A stretch of 64,000 bases of DNA from Methylobacterium sp. E-065 (GCF_022829605.1 NZ_JAKSYD010000096.1:62001-126000), one strand, 5' to 3'; shown: positions 8,188 through 18,402, numbered from the stretch's first letter. Notes: a model not told the origin generated them from the sequence alone. Numbers and translations: made by a program.

Positions 8188-9315
8188 CTACTGATACGTC
8201 TGCTGCAGGTCGATGGTGCAGCTCCGGCCGACGGCGTCGTAATTCTCTGCCAGCCAAGCCTGCGCGGCGGCGCGGCCCTTGTCGCGCAGGCGCTTGAACA
8301 CGGTCCAGCGGGCGTCGAGCTTGGAGGCGGCGTTGTAATCCTCCAGGGCGTCGGTGCCGTCGATCCGGTGCACCAGCACCCGGCGGTACTGGCCCTGGCC
8401 GAGGGTGCCTTCCTCGATCAGCCCGTCGAGGAAATCGATCGCCCGCAATTCCCGCATCAGGTTCGCGTTGAAGGTGATCTCGTTCAGCCGGTCGCGGATC
8501 TCGCTCTCCGTGCGCGGGGTCTCGCGCCGCTCCACGGGGTTGATCTGGACGAGGAGGATGTCGCGCGTCTGGGCCCCCCGGTGGAGCGGGTAGAGCGGCG
8601 GGTTCCCGAGATAGCCGCCATCCCAATAGGGCACGCCGTCGATCTCCACCGCCTGGAAGACGGTGGGCAGGCAGGCCGAGGCCATCAGGTGATCGACGGT
8701 CAGGCGCTCGCGCTCGAACACGGCCAGCTTGCCGGTCCAGACATTGGTGGCGGAGACGAACAGGCCGGCTGTGTCGGCCTCACGCAGGCGCTCGAAATCC
8801 ACCTGATCGGCCAATGCCTTGCGCAGCGGGTTGATGTTGAGCGGGTTCGACACGTAGGGGCTGGGCGAGAACGCCTTGGCCCAGAACTCGGCGACCGGAT
8901 TGCCCTTCCACAGGCTGAACAGCCCGCTGACGAAGTTGCGCTGGGCCGGGCCGAGGTCGCCATCGAGGCTGACCTCCCGCCAGAACCGCTCCAGCCCCTC
9001 GCGGGCGCCGTCCGGGCCGCCCTTGAGCCAGCCATCGACCAGCACGACGGCGTTCATCGCCCCCGCGCTCGCTCCGGTCACGGCCTCGAAGCCGAGACGC
9101 CCATCCTCGATCAGCGCGTCGAGCACGCCCCAGGTGAAGGCTCCGTGCGCGCCGCCGCCCTGGAGGGCCAGGGCCACCGACTTCTCGGCGTTCGGCCCGG
9201 CCAGCATGTGGTTCGGGCTCTGTGCGGGCAGCGCGTCGATCGCGTCCGAGACGGGCGTCTCGGGCACCGCGGTGACGGGGTTGTGCGGCTCGGCGCCGCC
9301 GTGTTGCTCGCTCAT
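8188..9315 (-). CDS. Patatin-like phospholipase/acyl hydrolase
   Basis: Serine acyl hydrolase acting on lipids. The 375-aa protein has the patatin core: oxyanion loop GGGAHGAF (about 53-60), nucleophile motif GASAG (S83) and catalytic Asp in WDGGYLGNPPL (about D232). The family Ser-Asp dyad is complete. The first 45 residues are low-complexity with no clear signal peptide, so location is probably cytosolic. The open frame reaches 10185, but an AGGAGG a few bases before ATG 9315 fixes the start. The large upstream frame runs antisense into ispG and is not coding. Divergent from ispG. Confidence 0.9.
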   Translation of the reverse strand: MSEQHGGAEPHNPVTAVPETPVSDAIDALPAQSPNHMLAGPNAEKSVALALQGGGAHGAFTWGVLDALIEDGRLGFEAVTGASAGAMNAVVLVDGWLKGGPDGAREGLERFWREVSLDGDLGPAQRNFVSGLFSLWKGNPVAEFWAKAFSPSPYVSNPLNINPLRKALADQVDFERLREADTAGLFVSATNVWTGKLAVFERERLTVDHLMASACLPTVFQAVEIDGVPYWDGGYLGNPPLYPLHRGAQTRDILLVQINPVERRETPRTESEIRDRLNEITFNANLMRELRAIDFLDGLIEEGTLGQGQYRRVLVHRIDGTDALEDYNAASKLDARWTVFKRLRDKGRAAAQAWLAENYDAVGRSCTIDLQQTYQ

Positions 9316-9690
9316 GTCGGCCTCCTGACGTCCCGTGAGAGATGGGATGCTGCGCTGCAACATCAACGGTTCGCCAGGGTTGCAAGCCGCGAGGAGCGGA
9401 CGCGCGGCCGTCAGCGAATCGGCAACAGGGCCGGACGAAAACACGTTTGCGGCCGCGGTGGGCCATCGAGCGGGCGCAGGAAACTCGACATCCGCGCCCG
9501 GATACGACATGACAGCCGCGATGCTGTCTTGCACGATGCCGTCCTGCGCGGCGCCGGCTTGAAGCGGCACCGGGTCATCCGCAGCTAACCCGCGGCAGCC
9601 CCGAAGTTCCGGCGAGGCGTGTCCCCGGGGACCGGCCCGGCAGCCATCAAGGCTCCGGCACCCCGCGAGGCGCGCACGCGAAGGTCCGCG
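9316..9690. other. Divergent intergenic region, no gene seen
   Basis: The 375 bases between the patatin-like gene (minus) and ispG (plus) must hold both promoters. A longer in-frame reading of ispG from 9619 is possible. I found no convincing palindrome, RNA gene or short coding region. Confidence 0.5.
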
Positions 9691-11022
9691 ATGGAAGTCA
9701 TGGAAGCCACCCGTTCCGATAACCTTGCCGAGGCCCCGCTGTCCTATGGCGGCCCGGAGATCGCCGGCCCAACGCCACGGCACCGCACGGTCGGCGTCAC
9801 GGTCGGCGAGGGCGAAGGGGCAGTCACGGTCGGCGGCGGCGCCCCGATCGTCGTCCAGTCGATGACCAACACCGACACGGCCGACATCGACGCCACGGTG
9901 GCGCAGGTGGCCCAGCTCGCCCGGGTCGGCTCGGAGCTGGTCCGCATCACGGTCGATCGCGACGAGGCCGCCGCCGCGGTGCCGAAGATCCGCGAGCGCC
10001 TCGACCGGATCGGCGTCCACGTGCCGCTGGTCGGCGACTTCCACTATATCGGCCACAAGCTGCTCGCCGATCATCCGGCCTGCGCCGAGGCGCTGGCCAA
10101 GTACCGGATCAATCCCGGCAATGTCGGCTTCAAGGACAAGAAGGACACGCAGTTCTCGTCGATCATCGAGCAGGCGATCAAGCACAACAAGACCGTGCGG
10201 ATCGGCGCCAACTGGGGCTCGCTGGACGGCGAGCTACTCACCCACCTGATGGACGAGAACGCCAAGCTGCCGCGGCCGATCGATGCCCGCGCGGTGATGC
10301 GCGAGGCGATGGTGCGCTCGGCGATCGGCTCGGCCGACCGGGCCGTGGAACTCGGCCTGCCGCAGAACAAGATTATCCTGTCGGCCAAGGTCTCGGCCGT
10401 GCAGGACCTGATCGCGGTCTACCGCGAGGTCGCCCGCCGCTCGGATTACGCGATCCATCTCGGGCTGACCGAGGCCGGCATGGGCTCGAAGGGCCTGGTC
10501 GCGGCCTCCGCCGCCATCGGCGTGCTGCTTCAGGAGGGGATCGGCGACACGATCCGCTACTCGCTGACGCCCGAGCCCGGCGGCGACCGGAGCGTCGAGG
10601 TGAAGGCGAGCCAGGAACTCCTGCAGACCATGGGGTTCCGCACCTTCGTGCCGATGGTGGCGGCCTGCCCGGGCTGCGGCCGCACGACCTCGACGACGTT
10701 CCAGGAGCTGGCCCGCGACATCCAGAACTGGCTGATCACCTCCATGCCGGAATGGAAGAAGACCTATCCGGGGGTCGAGGGGCTGAACGTCGCCGTGATG
10801 GGCTGCATCGTCAACGGCCCGGGCGAATCGAAGCACGCCGATATCGGCATCTCGCTCCCCGGCACCGGCGAGACCCCGACCGCCCCGGTCTTCATCGACG
10901 GCAAGAAGGCGATGACGCTGCGCGGCGCGACGCTCGCCAAGGATTTCGAGACGGTGGTGATCGACTACATCCAGCGCCGATTCGGCCAGCAAGGCGGCGG
11001 GACGCGCACCGCGGCCGAGTGA
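9691..11022 (+). CDS. ispG: 4-hydroxy-3-methylbut-2-en-1-yl diphosphate synthase
   Basis: [4Fe-4S] enzyme of the MEP pathway converting MEcPP to HMBPP, for isoprenoid (hopanoid, carotenoid, quinone) synthesis. The 443-aa protein has [16 protein letters not shown], the Cys pair in [14 protein letters not shown] and the third Cys in [10 protein letters not shown], the cluster ligands. The frame opens at 9619; ATG 9691 is preferred, with AAGG seven bases before it. A second ATG at 9700 is possible. It stands as a single gene, followed by a large palindromic repeat. Confidence 0.95.
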   Translation: MEVMEATRSDNLAEAPLSYGGPEIAGPTPRHRTVGVTVGEGEGAVTVGGGAPIVVQSMTNTDTADIDATVAQVAQLARVGSELVRITVDRDEAAAAVPKIRERLDRIGVHVPLVGDFHYIGHKLLADHPACAEALAKYRINPGNVGFKDKKDTQFSSIIEQAIKHNKTVRIGANWGSLDGELLTHLMDENAKLPRPIDARAVMREAMVRSAIGSADRAVELGLPQNKIILSAKVSAVQDLIAVYREVARRSDYAIHLGLTEAGMGSKGLVAASAAIGVLLQEGIGDTIRYSLTPEPGGDRSVEVKASQELLQTMGFRTFVPMVAACPGCGRTTSTTFQELARDIQNWLITSMPEWKKTYPGVEGLNVAVMGCIVNGPGESKHADIGISLPGTGETPTAPVFIDGKKAMTLRGATLAKDFETVVIDYIQRRFGQQGGGTRTAAE

Positions 11023-11531
11023 GGGAGCAGAAACTCGCGCCTTTCCTCTCCCTTTGCGGATTCCGACCTCTCCACGCGGCACCAACGCTTTGAGAGCAAA
11101 ACGCTTTTCCCCTCCCCCTTGTGGGGAGGGGTGAGGGGTGGGGGTGGTGCAGGATCGAGCGGTCCGGTGCCTGCTGCACCACCCCCACCTCCAACTGCTC
11201 CCCCGCAAGGGGGAGGAGCGCGCATCGGCGCAGTTGGGTGAACCTCGTAGCCCACAGAGGGGGAGGAAAACCGCGCATCGCGGCCTGACCTTCGCACTTG
11301 CTGCCTCCCACGGCCCGACCGCGCCGAGACCCTGCCCCCCACCCTTCGCAACGCAACACGGTTTCCGCCCGCACGCGGCCGTGGTAGCAACGCACCACGA
11401 TCCCGTGAGTGGTCGGCCCGGTGGCCGGCCCGCGCGGTTCGGCGGAGTCTTCGCGTTTGCCGCATGGCCCCGACGGGCCCCCTGAGCCGAATCGCGAAAC
11501 GCCGGCCACGCCCGAGCCTCCGACAATCCGC
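11023..11531. other. Intergenic region between ispG and kup
   Basis: About 510 bases with a large G/C-tract palindrome at 11107-11218. The remainder is GC-rich with C-runs and A/T-poor; no RNA gene or coding region is supported. An open frame joins kup from 11409, but its translation before 11532 is low-complexity Pro/Arg and not family-like. Confidence 0.5.
11107..11218. repeat. Large imperfect palindrome of C- and G-tracts
   Basis: The left half (CCCTCCCCCTTGTGGGGAGG, then GGGGTGGTGCAGG) is mirrored by the right half (CCTGCTGCACCACCCCCACC, then CCCCCGCAAGGGGGAGG). Each end also has its own small hairpin. A transcript would fold into a long cruciform-like structure between ispG and kup. It resembles but differs from the two copies at 25971 and 43920. 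Confidence 0.65.
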
Positions 11532-13526
11532 ATGAGCCAGACCTTCGCACCCGGCGTAGACGCCCAACCCGTGCCCGCGGCATCGGACGCCGCGGCGACC
11601 GGCGGCCCCGATGTCGGGCAGGGACCGGCCCCCGCCGGCTCCCTCGATTCCCCCGAGAAGGCCGAGACCCGCCACGGCCATGCCGGGTTCTGGACCCTGC
11701 TGGTCGGCTCGGTGGGCGTCGTCTACGGCGATATCGGCACCAGCCCGCTCTACGCGTTCCGCGAGGCGCTGGTCCCGGCCCGGACCGACGGCATCCTGCT
11801 GCCCGAGGAGGTGATCGGCACCGTCTCACTGATCCTCTGGGCGCTGTTCATGATCGTGACGGTGAAATACGTCGCGATCCTGCTGCGCATGGACAACAAC
11901 GGCGAGGGCGGCATCCTCTCGCTGATGGCTTTGGCCCGCAAGGCGCTCGGCGGCTCGCGCATCGTGTTCATGCTGGGGCTGCTCGGCGCCTCGCTGTTCT
12001 ACGGCGACGCGGTGATCACCCCGGCGATCTCGGTGCTCTCGGCCGTGGAGGGGCTGAAGCTCGTCACCCCGGCCCTGAACGATTACGTGCTGCCGATCAC
12101 CGTGACGATCATCGTCATCCTGTTCCTCGTGCAGAATCGCGGCACCGCCAAGGTCGCGGCCTTCTTCGGGCCGATGACCGTGGTGTGGTTCGTCGCCATG
12201 GCGCTCGCGGCCCTGCCGCATATCGGTTTGCACCCGGAGGTGTTCCGGGCGATCAACCCCTGGTACGCGGTGCATTATCTGCTCGGCCATGGCAGCGGGG
12301 CGCTGGTGGCGCTCGGCGCGGTGTTCCTGGCGGTGACCGGCGCCGAGGCGCTGTTCGCCGATCTCGGGCATTTCGGCCGCAAGCCGATCCAGGTCGCCTG
12401 GGTCTGCCTCGTCTTCCCGGCGCTCGCCCTCAACTATCTCGGGCAGGCGGCCCTGGTGCTGGAAAAACCCGACACCGCCGATCCGTTCTTCCAGCTTGTC
12501 CCGGCCTGGGGCCTGCTGCCGATGGTGGTGCTGGCGACGCTGGCCACGGTCGTGGCAAGCCAGGCGGTGATCACCGGGGCGTTCTCCCTGTCCCGGCAGG
12601 CGATCCAGCTCGGCCTGCTGCCGCGGCTGGAGATCCGCCACACCTCCGAATCGCATGCCGGCCAGATCTACCTGCCGCAGATCAACGGGCTGCTGATGGT
12701 CGGCGTCGTGCTGCTGGCCGTGCTGTTCAAGACCTCGTCGTCGCTGGCCTCGGCCTACGGCATCGCGGTGACCGGCACGATGCTGCTCACCGCCTCCATG
12801 ACCTTCCTGGTGATCTGGCGGATGTGGGGCTGGTCGCCGGTGGCGGCCGCCGCCGTGATGCTGCCCTTCATCATCCTCGAATTCCTGTTCCTGCTCTCCA
12901 ACCTGATCAAGGTGGTGGAGGGGGGCTACGTGCCGCTGCTGCTCGCGGGCGGCCTCGTCATCCTGATGTGGACCTGGGTGCGCGGGGTCACGATCCTGTT
13001 CAACAAGACCCGCAAGACCGACGTGCCGCTGGTGGAGCTGGTCGGCATGCTGGAGAAGAGCCCGCCCCACCACGTGCGCGGCACCGCGGTGTTCCTGACC
13101 AGCGACCCCGAGATCGCCCCGGCCGCGCTCCTGCACAACCTGAAGCACAACAAGGTGCTGCACGAGAAGAACGTGATCCTCACCGTCGAGACGGTGGACA
13201 CGCCCCGCTCCAACCAGGCCGACAAGGTGCGGATCGAGCCGGTCGGCCCGCATTTCTACAAGGTCGTGATGAAGTTCGGCTACATGGAGACGCCGAACAT
13301 CCCGAAGACCCTGGTGCTGCTGCGCCGCCAGGGCTTCAAGTTCGACATCATGGCGACCTCGTTCTTCCTGTCGCGCCGCTCGATCCGGCCGGCGGCCCAT
13401 TCGGGCATGCCGCTCTGGCAGGACCGGATCTTCATCACGCTGGCCAAGAACGCCAACGATGCGACGGACTTCTTCCAGATCCCCACGGGGCGGGTCGTGG
13501 AGGTGGGCACTCAGGTGACGGTTTGA
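11532..13526 (+). CDS. kup: Low-affinity potassium transporter, KUP family
   Basis: Inner-membrane H+/K+ symporter. The 664-aa protein starts with an about 50-residue hydrophilic extension and then the family signature [18 protein letters not shown]. The hydrophobic body fits the family's 12 transmembrane segments and includes [19 protein letters not shown]. The cytosolic C-terminal part (from about 480) includes the typical [12 protein letters not shown] and [11 protein letters not shown]. Start at ATG 11532 ([10 protein letters not shown]) gives family-like length; an upstream in-frame start lacks family sequence. Monocistronic. Confidence 0.93.
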   Translation: MSQTFAPGVDAQPVPAASDAAATGGPDVGQGPAPAGSLDSPEKAETRHGHAGFWTLLVGSVGVVYGDIGTSPLYAFREALVPARTDGILLPEEVIGTVSLILWALFMIVTVKYVAILLRMDNNGEGGILSLMALARKALGGSRIVFMLGLLGASLFYGDAVITPAISVLSAVEGLKLVTPALNDYVLPITVTIIVILFLVQNRGTAKVAAFFGPMTVVWFVAMALAALPHIGLHPEVFRAINPWYAVHYLLGHGSGALVALGAVFLAVTGAEALFADLGHFGRKPIQVAWVCLVFPALALNYLGQAALVLEKPDTADPFFQLVPAWGLLPMVVLATLATVVASQAVITGAFSLSRQAIQLGLLPRLEIRHTSESHAGQIYLPQINGLLMVGVVLLAVLFKTSSSLASAYGIAVTGTMLLTASMTFLVIWRMWGWSPVAAAAVMLPFIILEFLFLLSNLIKVVEGGYVPLLLAGGLVILMWTWVRGVTILFNKTRKTDVPLVELVGMLEKSPPHHVRGTAVFLTSDPEIAPAALLHNLKHNKVLHEKNVILTVETVDTPRSNQADKVRIEPVGPHFYKVVMKFGYMETPNIPKTLVLLRRQGFKFDIMATSFFLSRRSIRPAAHSGMPLWQDRIFITLAKNANDATDFFQIPTGRVVEVGTQVTV

Positions 13527-13731
13527 AAAATCATATGGACTGATTTATTTTCCTTCCTCTAAGGCTCAGTAAAGCAAGTCAAGAATTCGATTTGCGCAAT
13601 TTTTACTTACAATTGCAGTGTAGTTTCGCTCTGCCCAAGGTTGCCGTCCAGCGCGCGAGACCGCAGATAGGCTCTTTTTCGTTGATTTTTTGATAAAAAC
13701 CTATGCCTGTCGGGGCTAATAGGAGGACGCA

Positions 13732-14112
13732 ATGCGGACTGGCCCTGGCATCGACAGTGCAATTGCTGCGCGGCGCGCAGAACTGGACCATCTCCAGCAC
13801 GTCGTCGACGAACTTAGAATTGCGCTACGGACAAAGGAATACGACCCTAATCAACCCCGCATTCCTGCTCATCAAACTGGCGCGGGGCGCTGGACAAAAG
13901 ACGGGAGCGCTGCAGGGATAGATGTTACAAAAACTGATCAATTCAAGAAACAACTCTACGCTACATCAAGTCGGCTAGAGGAATGCGCAGAAATGAATCG
14001 GCGCGATTTGATCGTTTGCAAATTTACTGGCCTTAGGCCCTGCTATGCGCAAGCAATGGTGAGATTTTTCGCATGTGAGAACGGCCACCCAATCCCTCCA
14101 TTGAACTTGTGA
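13732..14112 (+). CDS. Unknown small protein with NQPRxPA...GRWT motif; possible toxin
   Basis: 126 aa. A good AGGAGG (13721-13726) sits five bases before ATG 13732. N-terminal helical stretch (about 8-35), then DPNQPRIPAHQTGAGRWTKD (about 39-57). That pattern (NQPRVPAG...GGQWT) recurs, as I recall, in proteobacterial phage-related and polymorphic-toxin-like proteins. The C-terminal third has four cysteines (85, 96, 104, 115) and basic residues. Codon and base use are clearly AT-richer than neighbours. It pairs with the next gene, 10 bases on. No enzyme motif is recognised; a toxin role is inference from layout only. Confidence 0.65.
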   Translation: MRTGPGIDSAIAARRAELDHLQHVVDELRIALRTKEYDPNQPRIPAHQTGAGRWTKDGSAAGIDVTKTDQFKKQLYATSSRLEECAEMNRRDLIVCKFTGLRPCYAQAMVRFFACENGHPIPPLNL

Positions 14113-14122
14113 TGGTGATATC

Positions 14123-14458
14123 ATGATCATTGCGGAGCGATCACTTTCAATTCAAAGCGGCACAGAATCTAAGGAGTGCAAAATATCCATAAGCGCTCCA
14201 GAATTTTCCGATGGCATGTGGATCTGTCGCTACACTATTGGGTGGCCAGATGCCGCTTGGGATAGTTTTGGCGCAGGCGTGGATTCTGTGCAGGCTATTC
14301 ATCTAACCCTGCAGAAAATCGGCGTTGAGCTTTACGGCAGCGCTTATCACAAAGCGGGCATCTTGGTGTTCGACAAGCCCGGCGATGGATACGGCTTTCC
14401 TATCCCGAAAAACGGTCGCTATCTCTTGGTTGGTGCGGACAAGACCTTCGAGGGGTGA
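14123..14458 (+). CDS. DUF6968-like small protein; possible immunity/antitoxin partner
   Basis: 111 aa, MIIAERSLSIQSGTESKECK..., with MWICRYTIGWPD, GVDSVQAIHLTLQKIGVELY and a GDGYGFPIP ending. This fits a family of about 100-aa cytosolic proteins that I remember as DUF6968, of unknown function, often next to small variable genes. No signal peptide or membrane segment. It shares the AT-richer composition of the preceding gene, 10 bases upstream, so the two probably moved together. A role as immunity protein is a guess. Confidence 0.7.
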   Translation: MIIAERSLSIQSGTESKECKISISAPEFSDGMWICRYTIGWPDAAWDSFGAGVDSVQAIHLTLQKIGVELYGSAYHKAGILVFDKPGDGYGFPIPKNGRYLLVGADKTFEG

Positions 14459-14521
14459 GCGGACGGTAGGATTCGCTCATCGAGTTGGTAGGCGGCGCCA
14501 CCAGGAGGGGCGCGCCCAGAA

Positions 14522-14946
14522 TCACAACAGTTCCGTCGGCACCCTCAAAGCGCTCCCCGCCTCGGCGAGCTTGCGATCGAGGGGTGCAATGCCCCATCCG
14601 GCCCCGAATGCGATGGCAAGGTGCAGCGCGTCGCCGGCTCGCACTCCGAACGGAGCTAGGCGGCAAATCGAGCTGCAACCCGGTAATGCCGGTCGCACAC
14701 CGCGAGGACGTGGAACGACTCTGCCGTGATCCGAGAGAAGGCGGACAGGGCCGCGGCCCGATGTTCGAGCCCGAGCTGGCCTGAGCGGATCTTCAGCGAG
14801 AGAGCGGCCGAGAACTCCCTCACGACCCAAGGACTGATCGCCAAGCCGCCTGGATTCTGATGCGCCATCCAGGCCTGCACATCCGCAGTCCGGGTCTCGT
14901 TGGTCAGCGCTGAGACCAAGACCGAGGTGTCGACATAGGATCTCAA
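14522..14946 (-). pseudogene. VapC-type PIN-domain toxin, frameshifted
   Basis: Ribonuclease toxin of a type II module. The 5' part (TTG 14946, overlapping the antitoxin stop as TTGA) reads MRSYVDTSVLVSALTNETRT... with the PIN aspartate in VDTS and the glutamate in VVREFSAAL. It meets TAG at 14658-14656 just after CDRHYRVAARFAA. The rest of a PIN domain, LAPFGVRAGDALHLAIAFG...PLDRKLAEAG, continues in the frame ending at 14522, with the last acidic residues. The frames differ by one lost base (or two gained). With the shift repaired all four acidic positions are present. It is an inactivated toxin or a sequencing error. Confidence 0.8.
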
Positions 14947-15185
14947 TAGCGGTCTTCATCCCGCATGGTGCGGATGAAGGACCCAGCGCTCTCACCTTGC
15001 TCCGGCATGGCGACGGTCACCGCGCGGAGGACGTCAAGACTGATGGGCTGCAACGGGATGTCGGTACGGGTCAGAAGCGCAACCGGACGACCGTCACGGG
15101 TGATCGCGACCGAGTCGCCGATCGCGACGCGGTCGATCAGAGCGCCGAGCTGTGTCTCCGCATCCGCGAGGCTGATCGTGTCCAT
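14943..15185 (-). CDS. Antitoxin of the Phd/YefM family (partner of the PIN toxin)
   Basis: 80 aa, MDTISLADAETQLGALIDRV followed by GDSVAITRDGRPVALLTRTD, the compact Phd/YefM DNA-binding fold, then a C-terminal toxin-binding tail ending MRDEDRY. It overlaps the VapC-like toxin start by four bases. Intact, while its toxin is frameshifted, so it may now act only as an orphan repressor or may guard against a related toxin elsewhere. Distinct in sequence from the YefM at 3276. Confidence 0.82.
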   Translation of the reverse strand: MDTISLADAETQLGALIDRVAIGDSVAITRDGRPVALLTRTDIPLQPISLDVLRAVTVAMPEQGESAGSFIRTMRDEDRY

Positions 15186-15538
15186 CAGCCGAGATCCGAA
15201 GTTAGAACCAGGGGGCTCGTTTTATACCGCGTCGCAGCGCGGTGGGCCAGCGGGCGCCGTCGGCCAGAGCACGATGACCGCGCGTGTCTTATCAGCTCGA
15301 TTCACGTGCGCCACCGCACGTGGCATACCCGGAACGCAACCACGGTGGGATGACCCGCCCCCTCCCCGCGTTGCGCCCGACCCAGAGCCTGCTTTAGAAT
15401 ATTTATTATTCTGAGCTTGAGCGTTCGACCGGCGGCGTGGCCGCCCGGCAGACGTGAGCCGGCAAAGCTGGCCTTGGCCCCCGGCCCGGCTCGGACCCGA
15501 CTGAACGCCGCTCCGGCGCCGCCAGACAGGACGCAACG
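15186..15538. other. Divergent intergenic region with a small AT-rich palindrome
   Basis: 353 bases between the antitoxin (minus) and the molybdenum hydroxylase genes (plus). AGAATA/TATTCT arms at 15396-15412 surround TTTAT in an otherwise GC-rich stretch. It is a plausible promoter or operator for the downstream pair. Nothing else is supported. Confidence 0.4.
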
Positions 15539-16018
15539 ATGATCAAACTCACCGTGAACGGGGCTGCGCGCAGCTTCGACGGCGACCCCGACATGCCGCT
15601 GCTGTGGTACCTGCGGGACGAGCTCCAGCTCACCGGCACCAAGTTCGGCTGTGGCGTCTCGCTGTGCGGAGCCTGCACGATCCATCTCGGCGGCGCGGCG
15701 ACCCGCGCCTGCATCACCCCGGTCTCGGCGGCGGCCGGCCAGGAGGTCGTCACCATCGAGGGGCTGTCGCCGGACGGCAACCATCCGGTGCAGGCGGCGT
15801 GGCGTGACCTGAACGTCGCCCAATGCGGCTTCTGCCAGTGCGGCCAGATCATGCAGGCCGCCGCCCTGCTCAAGGACACGCCCAAGCCCTCCGATCAGGA
15901 CATCGACGACACGATGAGCGGCAACATCTGCCGCTGCGGCACCTACCCGCGCATCCGCGCGGCGATCCATCAGGCTGCCGGCCAGACGGCCCCCGCCACC
16001 AAGGGAGAGCGCCTGTGA
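15539..16018 (+). CDS. [2Fe-2S] small subunit of an isoquinoline 1-oxidoreductase-type hydroxylase
   Basis: Electron-transfer subunit of a xanthine-oxidase-family aldehyde/N-heterocycle oxidoreductase. The 159-aa protein has the plant-type ferredoxin motif [15 protein letters not shown] and the second cluster motif [10 protein letters not shown]...[12 protein letters not shown]. It starts at ATG 15539. Its TGA overlaps the GTG of the large subunit. The ending ...[11 protein letters not shown] is typical of the two-subunit IorA-like class that lacks a separate FAD subunit. Confidence 0.92.
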   Translation: MIKLTVNGAARSFDGDPDMPLLWYLRDELQLTGTKFGCGVSLCGACTIHLGGAATRACITPVSAAAGQEVVTIEGLSPDGNHPVQAAWRDLNVAQCGFCQCGQIMQAAALLKDTPKPSDQDIDDTMSGNICRCGTYPRIRAAIHQAAGQTAPATKGERL

Positions 16019-18345
16019 TTCACGACGCCAAATTGTCCGCTGAACTCGTCGCCGGCACCAAGCCGGCCCTCGACAACGTCAGCCGCCGCGGCATCCTCGG
16101 CGGCGCCGGCGCCCTGGTGTTGGCCCTCTCGCTGCGCCCCGCACGGGCCGACGAGACCCAGACCAAGGAGCAGAAGGAACAGAAATTCGGCGCCGACGGT
16201 ATGCCGCACGGGTGGCGCGACGATCCGAAGGTTTTCGTCGCCATCGCGCCGGACGGCACCGTCACGGTAACCAACCACCGCTCCGACATGGGCCAGGGCA
16301 TCCGCACCTCGGTGGCCTTCACGGTCGCCGACGAGCTGGAGGCCGATTGGTCGAAGGTGAAGGTGGTCCAGGCTTGGGGCGACGAGAATCGTTTCGGCAA
16401 CCAGGACACCGACGGCTCGCGCTCGACCCGCCACTTCTTCCAGCATTTCCGCCATGCCGGCGCCGCCGCACGGCTGATGCTGATCCAGGCCGCCGCCAAG
16501 CAATGGGGCGTGCCGGCCACCGAGGTGACGGCCGTCAACCACACCCTGACCCACGCCAAGTCGGGCCGGACCCTCGGCTACGGCGCGGTGGCGCAGGCCG
16601 CCGCCGAACTGCCGGTGCCCACCGACGTCAGGCTGAAGGACCCCAAGGACTTCCGCTACATCGGCACCGGCAAGGTCGGGTTGATCGATAACTTCGACAT
16701 CACCACGGGCCGGGCCATCTACGGCCTCGACACCAAGCTCGACGGGATGCTGTACGCGGTCGTCGCGCGCCCGGCCGTCTATGGCGGCACGGTGAAGTCC
16801 TTCGACGACAGTGAGGCCAAGAAGGTCCCGGGCGTCGTGAAGATCTTCAAGATCGACGGCGGCGCGATCCCCTCCGAGTTCATGCCGCTTGGCGGCGTGG
16901 CGGTGGTGGCCAAGAACACGTGGTCGGCCATGAAGGCGCGGGACGCCCTCAAGATCACCTGGGACGACGGCCCGAACGCCGGCTACGACACCGACGTGTT
17001 CCGCAAGGAGCTGGAGGCCGCTGCCCGCAAGCCCGGCAAGGTCGTGCGCACGCAGGGTGACGTCGACGGCGCGATGGCCAAGGCCAAGACGAAGCTTCAG
17101 GCCGAGTACTTCGTGCCCCACCTTGCCCAGGCCCCGATGGAGCCCCCGGCCGCTGTGGCCCGGGTGAAGGACGGATTCTGCGAGGCCTGGGCCTGCGTGC
17201 AGGGTCCGCAGGCGGCCAACGACCGCCTGATGAAGGCGCTCAAGCTGCCCGACGACAAGGTCAAGGTCAACGTGACGCTGCTCGGCGGTGGGTTCGGGCG
17301 CAAGTCCAAGCCCGATTACGTGGTCGAGGCGGCGCTCTGTTCGCAGGCCGTCGGCGGCGCGCCGGTGAAGCTCGCCTGGACCCGCGAGGACGACATCCAC
17401 CACGGCTTCTACCACACGATCTCGGTGGAGCACCTGGAGGCCGGCCTCGACGAGAAGGGCATGCCGGTGGCGTGGCTGCACCGCTCGGTGGCGCCGACGA
17501 TCGGCTCGATCTTTGCGCCGGATCCGAAGCACGAGCTGCCGTTCGAGCTCGGGATGGGGCTGGTCAACACCCCGCTGAACATCCCGAACATGCGGCTGGA
17601 GAACCCCGAGGCCGCCGCCCATGTCCGGGTCGGCTGGTTCCGCTCGGTGTCGAACATCCCGCACGCCTTCGCGATCCAGTCCTTCGTGTCGGAGCTGGCG
17701 CATGCCGCCGGCCGCGAGCCGAAGGAATATCTGCTCGAACTCCTCGGCCCCGATCGGAAGATCGACCCGACCGAGATCGGCGATGTCTGGAACTACGGCG
17801 AGGACCCGAAGCGCTACCCGATCGACACCGGCCGCCTGCGCGGCGTGATCGAGGCGGCTGCCAAGGGCGCGGGTTGGGGTCGTGAGATGCCCAAGGGCCG
17901 CGGCCTCGGCATCGCCGGCCATTACAGCTTCGTCACCTACACGGCGGTGGCGGCCGAGGTTGAGGTCGACGACAAGGGCCAGGTCCAGGTGAAGGCAGTC
18001 GACATCGCGGTCGATTGCGGGCCGCAGGTCAACCCGGAGCGCATCCGTTCGCAGATGGAGGGCGCGGTGGTCATGGGGATGGGGCTCGCCCTCACCTCCG
18101 AGATCACCTTCAAGCAAGGCCGGGCGGTGCAGAACAACTTCGACGGCTACGAGATCACCCGGATCGACGCCGCCCCGAAGGTGATCCGCGTGCACCTCGT
18201 GTCGACCGGCGCCTATGACGGTCCGCTCGGCGGTGTCGGCGAGCCCGGCGTGCCGCCGGTCGCACCGGCCATCGCCAATGCGATCTTCGCGGCCACCGGC
18301 CGGCGGGTCCGGCAATTGCCGATCCGCGATCAGCTGAGCGCCTGA
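16015..18345 (+). CDS. Molybdenum-binding large subunit, isoquinoline 1-oxidoreductase/aldehyde oxidase type
   Basis: Catalytic subunit that hydroxylates an aldehyde or N-heterocycle at a molybdenum cytosine-dinucleotide cofactor. 776 aa from a GTG that overlaps the small-subunit stop. A Tat-like signal is visible ([20 protein letters not shown], about 25-44), so the complex is probably exported folded, the small subunit carried along. Cofactor motifs: [14 protein letters not shown] and the C-terminal [19 protein letters not shown], whose Glu is the family base. No cytochrome c subunit or MCD-insertion chaperone gene is adjacent, so the electron acceptor is unclear. The substrate cannot be read from sequence. 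Confidence 0.9.
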   Translation: MIHDAKLSAELVAGTKPALDNVSRRGILGGAGALVLALSLRPARADETQTKEQKEQKFGADGMPHGWRDDPKVFVAIAPDGTVTVTNHRSDMGQGIRTSVAFTVADELEADWSKVKVVQAWGDENRFGNQDTDGSRSTRHFFQHFRHAGAAARLMLIQAAAKQWGVPATEVTAVNHTLTHAKSGRTLGYGAVAQAAAELPVPTDVRLKDPKDFRYIGTGKVGLIDNFDITTGRAIYGLDTKLDGMLYAVVARPAVYGGTVKSFDDSEAKKVPGVVKIFKIDGGAIPSEFMPLGGVAVVAKNTWSAMKARDALKITWDDGPNAGYDTDVFRKELEAAARKPGKVVRTQGDVDGAMAKAKTKLQAEYFVPHLAQAPMEPPAAVARVKDGFCEAWACVQGPQAANDRLMKALKLPDDKVKVNVTLLGGGFGRKSKPDYVVEAALCSQAVGGAPVKLAWTREDDIHHGFYHTISVEHLEAGLDEKGMPVAWLHRSVAPTIGSIFAPDPKHELPFELGMGLVNTPLNIPNMRLENPEAAAHVRVGWFRSVSNIPHAFAIQSFVSELAHAAGREPKEYLLELLGPDRKIDPTEIGDVWNYGEDPKRYPIDTGRLRGVIEAAAKGAGWGREMPKGRGLGIAGHYSFVTYTAVAAEVEVDDKGQVQVKAVDIAVDCGPQVNPERIRSQMEGAVVMGMGLALTSEITFKQGRAVQNNFDGYEITRIDAAPKVIRVHLVSTGAYDGPLGGVGEPGVPPVAPAIANAIFAATGRRVRQLPIRDQLSA

Positions 18346-18368
18346 ACCGTCACCCGTCGCGCGACGTT

Positions 18369-18402
18369 GGGGCCGTAGGGAAACCTGCGGCCCCTTCTTT
18401 TT
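18369..18402 (+). terminator. Rho-independent terminator after the hydroxylase operon
   Basis: 11-bp stem (18369-18379 with 18384-18394, one G-U), GAAA loop, then TTCTTTTT. Ends 18 bases before the next start. Confidence 0.85.

Noticed and set aside
13703..13921. Alternative 72-codon frame overlapping the start of the AT-rich cassette
   Set aside because: The AGGAGG and protein-like sequence support the frame starting at 13732; this one lacks both.
14325..14784. Plus-strand frames over the 3' part of the cassette and the PIN toxin
   Set aside because: They are Arg/Ser-rich and conflict with the DUF6968-like and PIN-domain reading frames.
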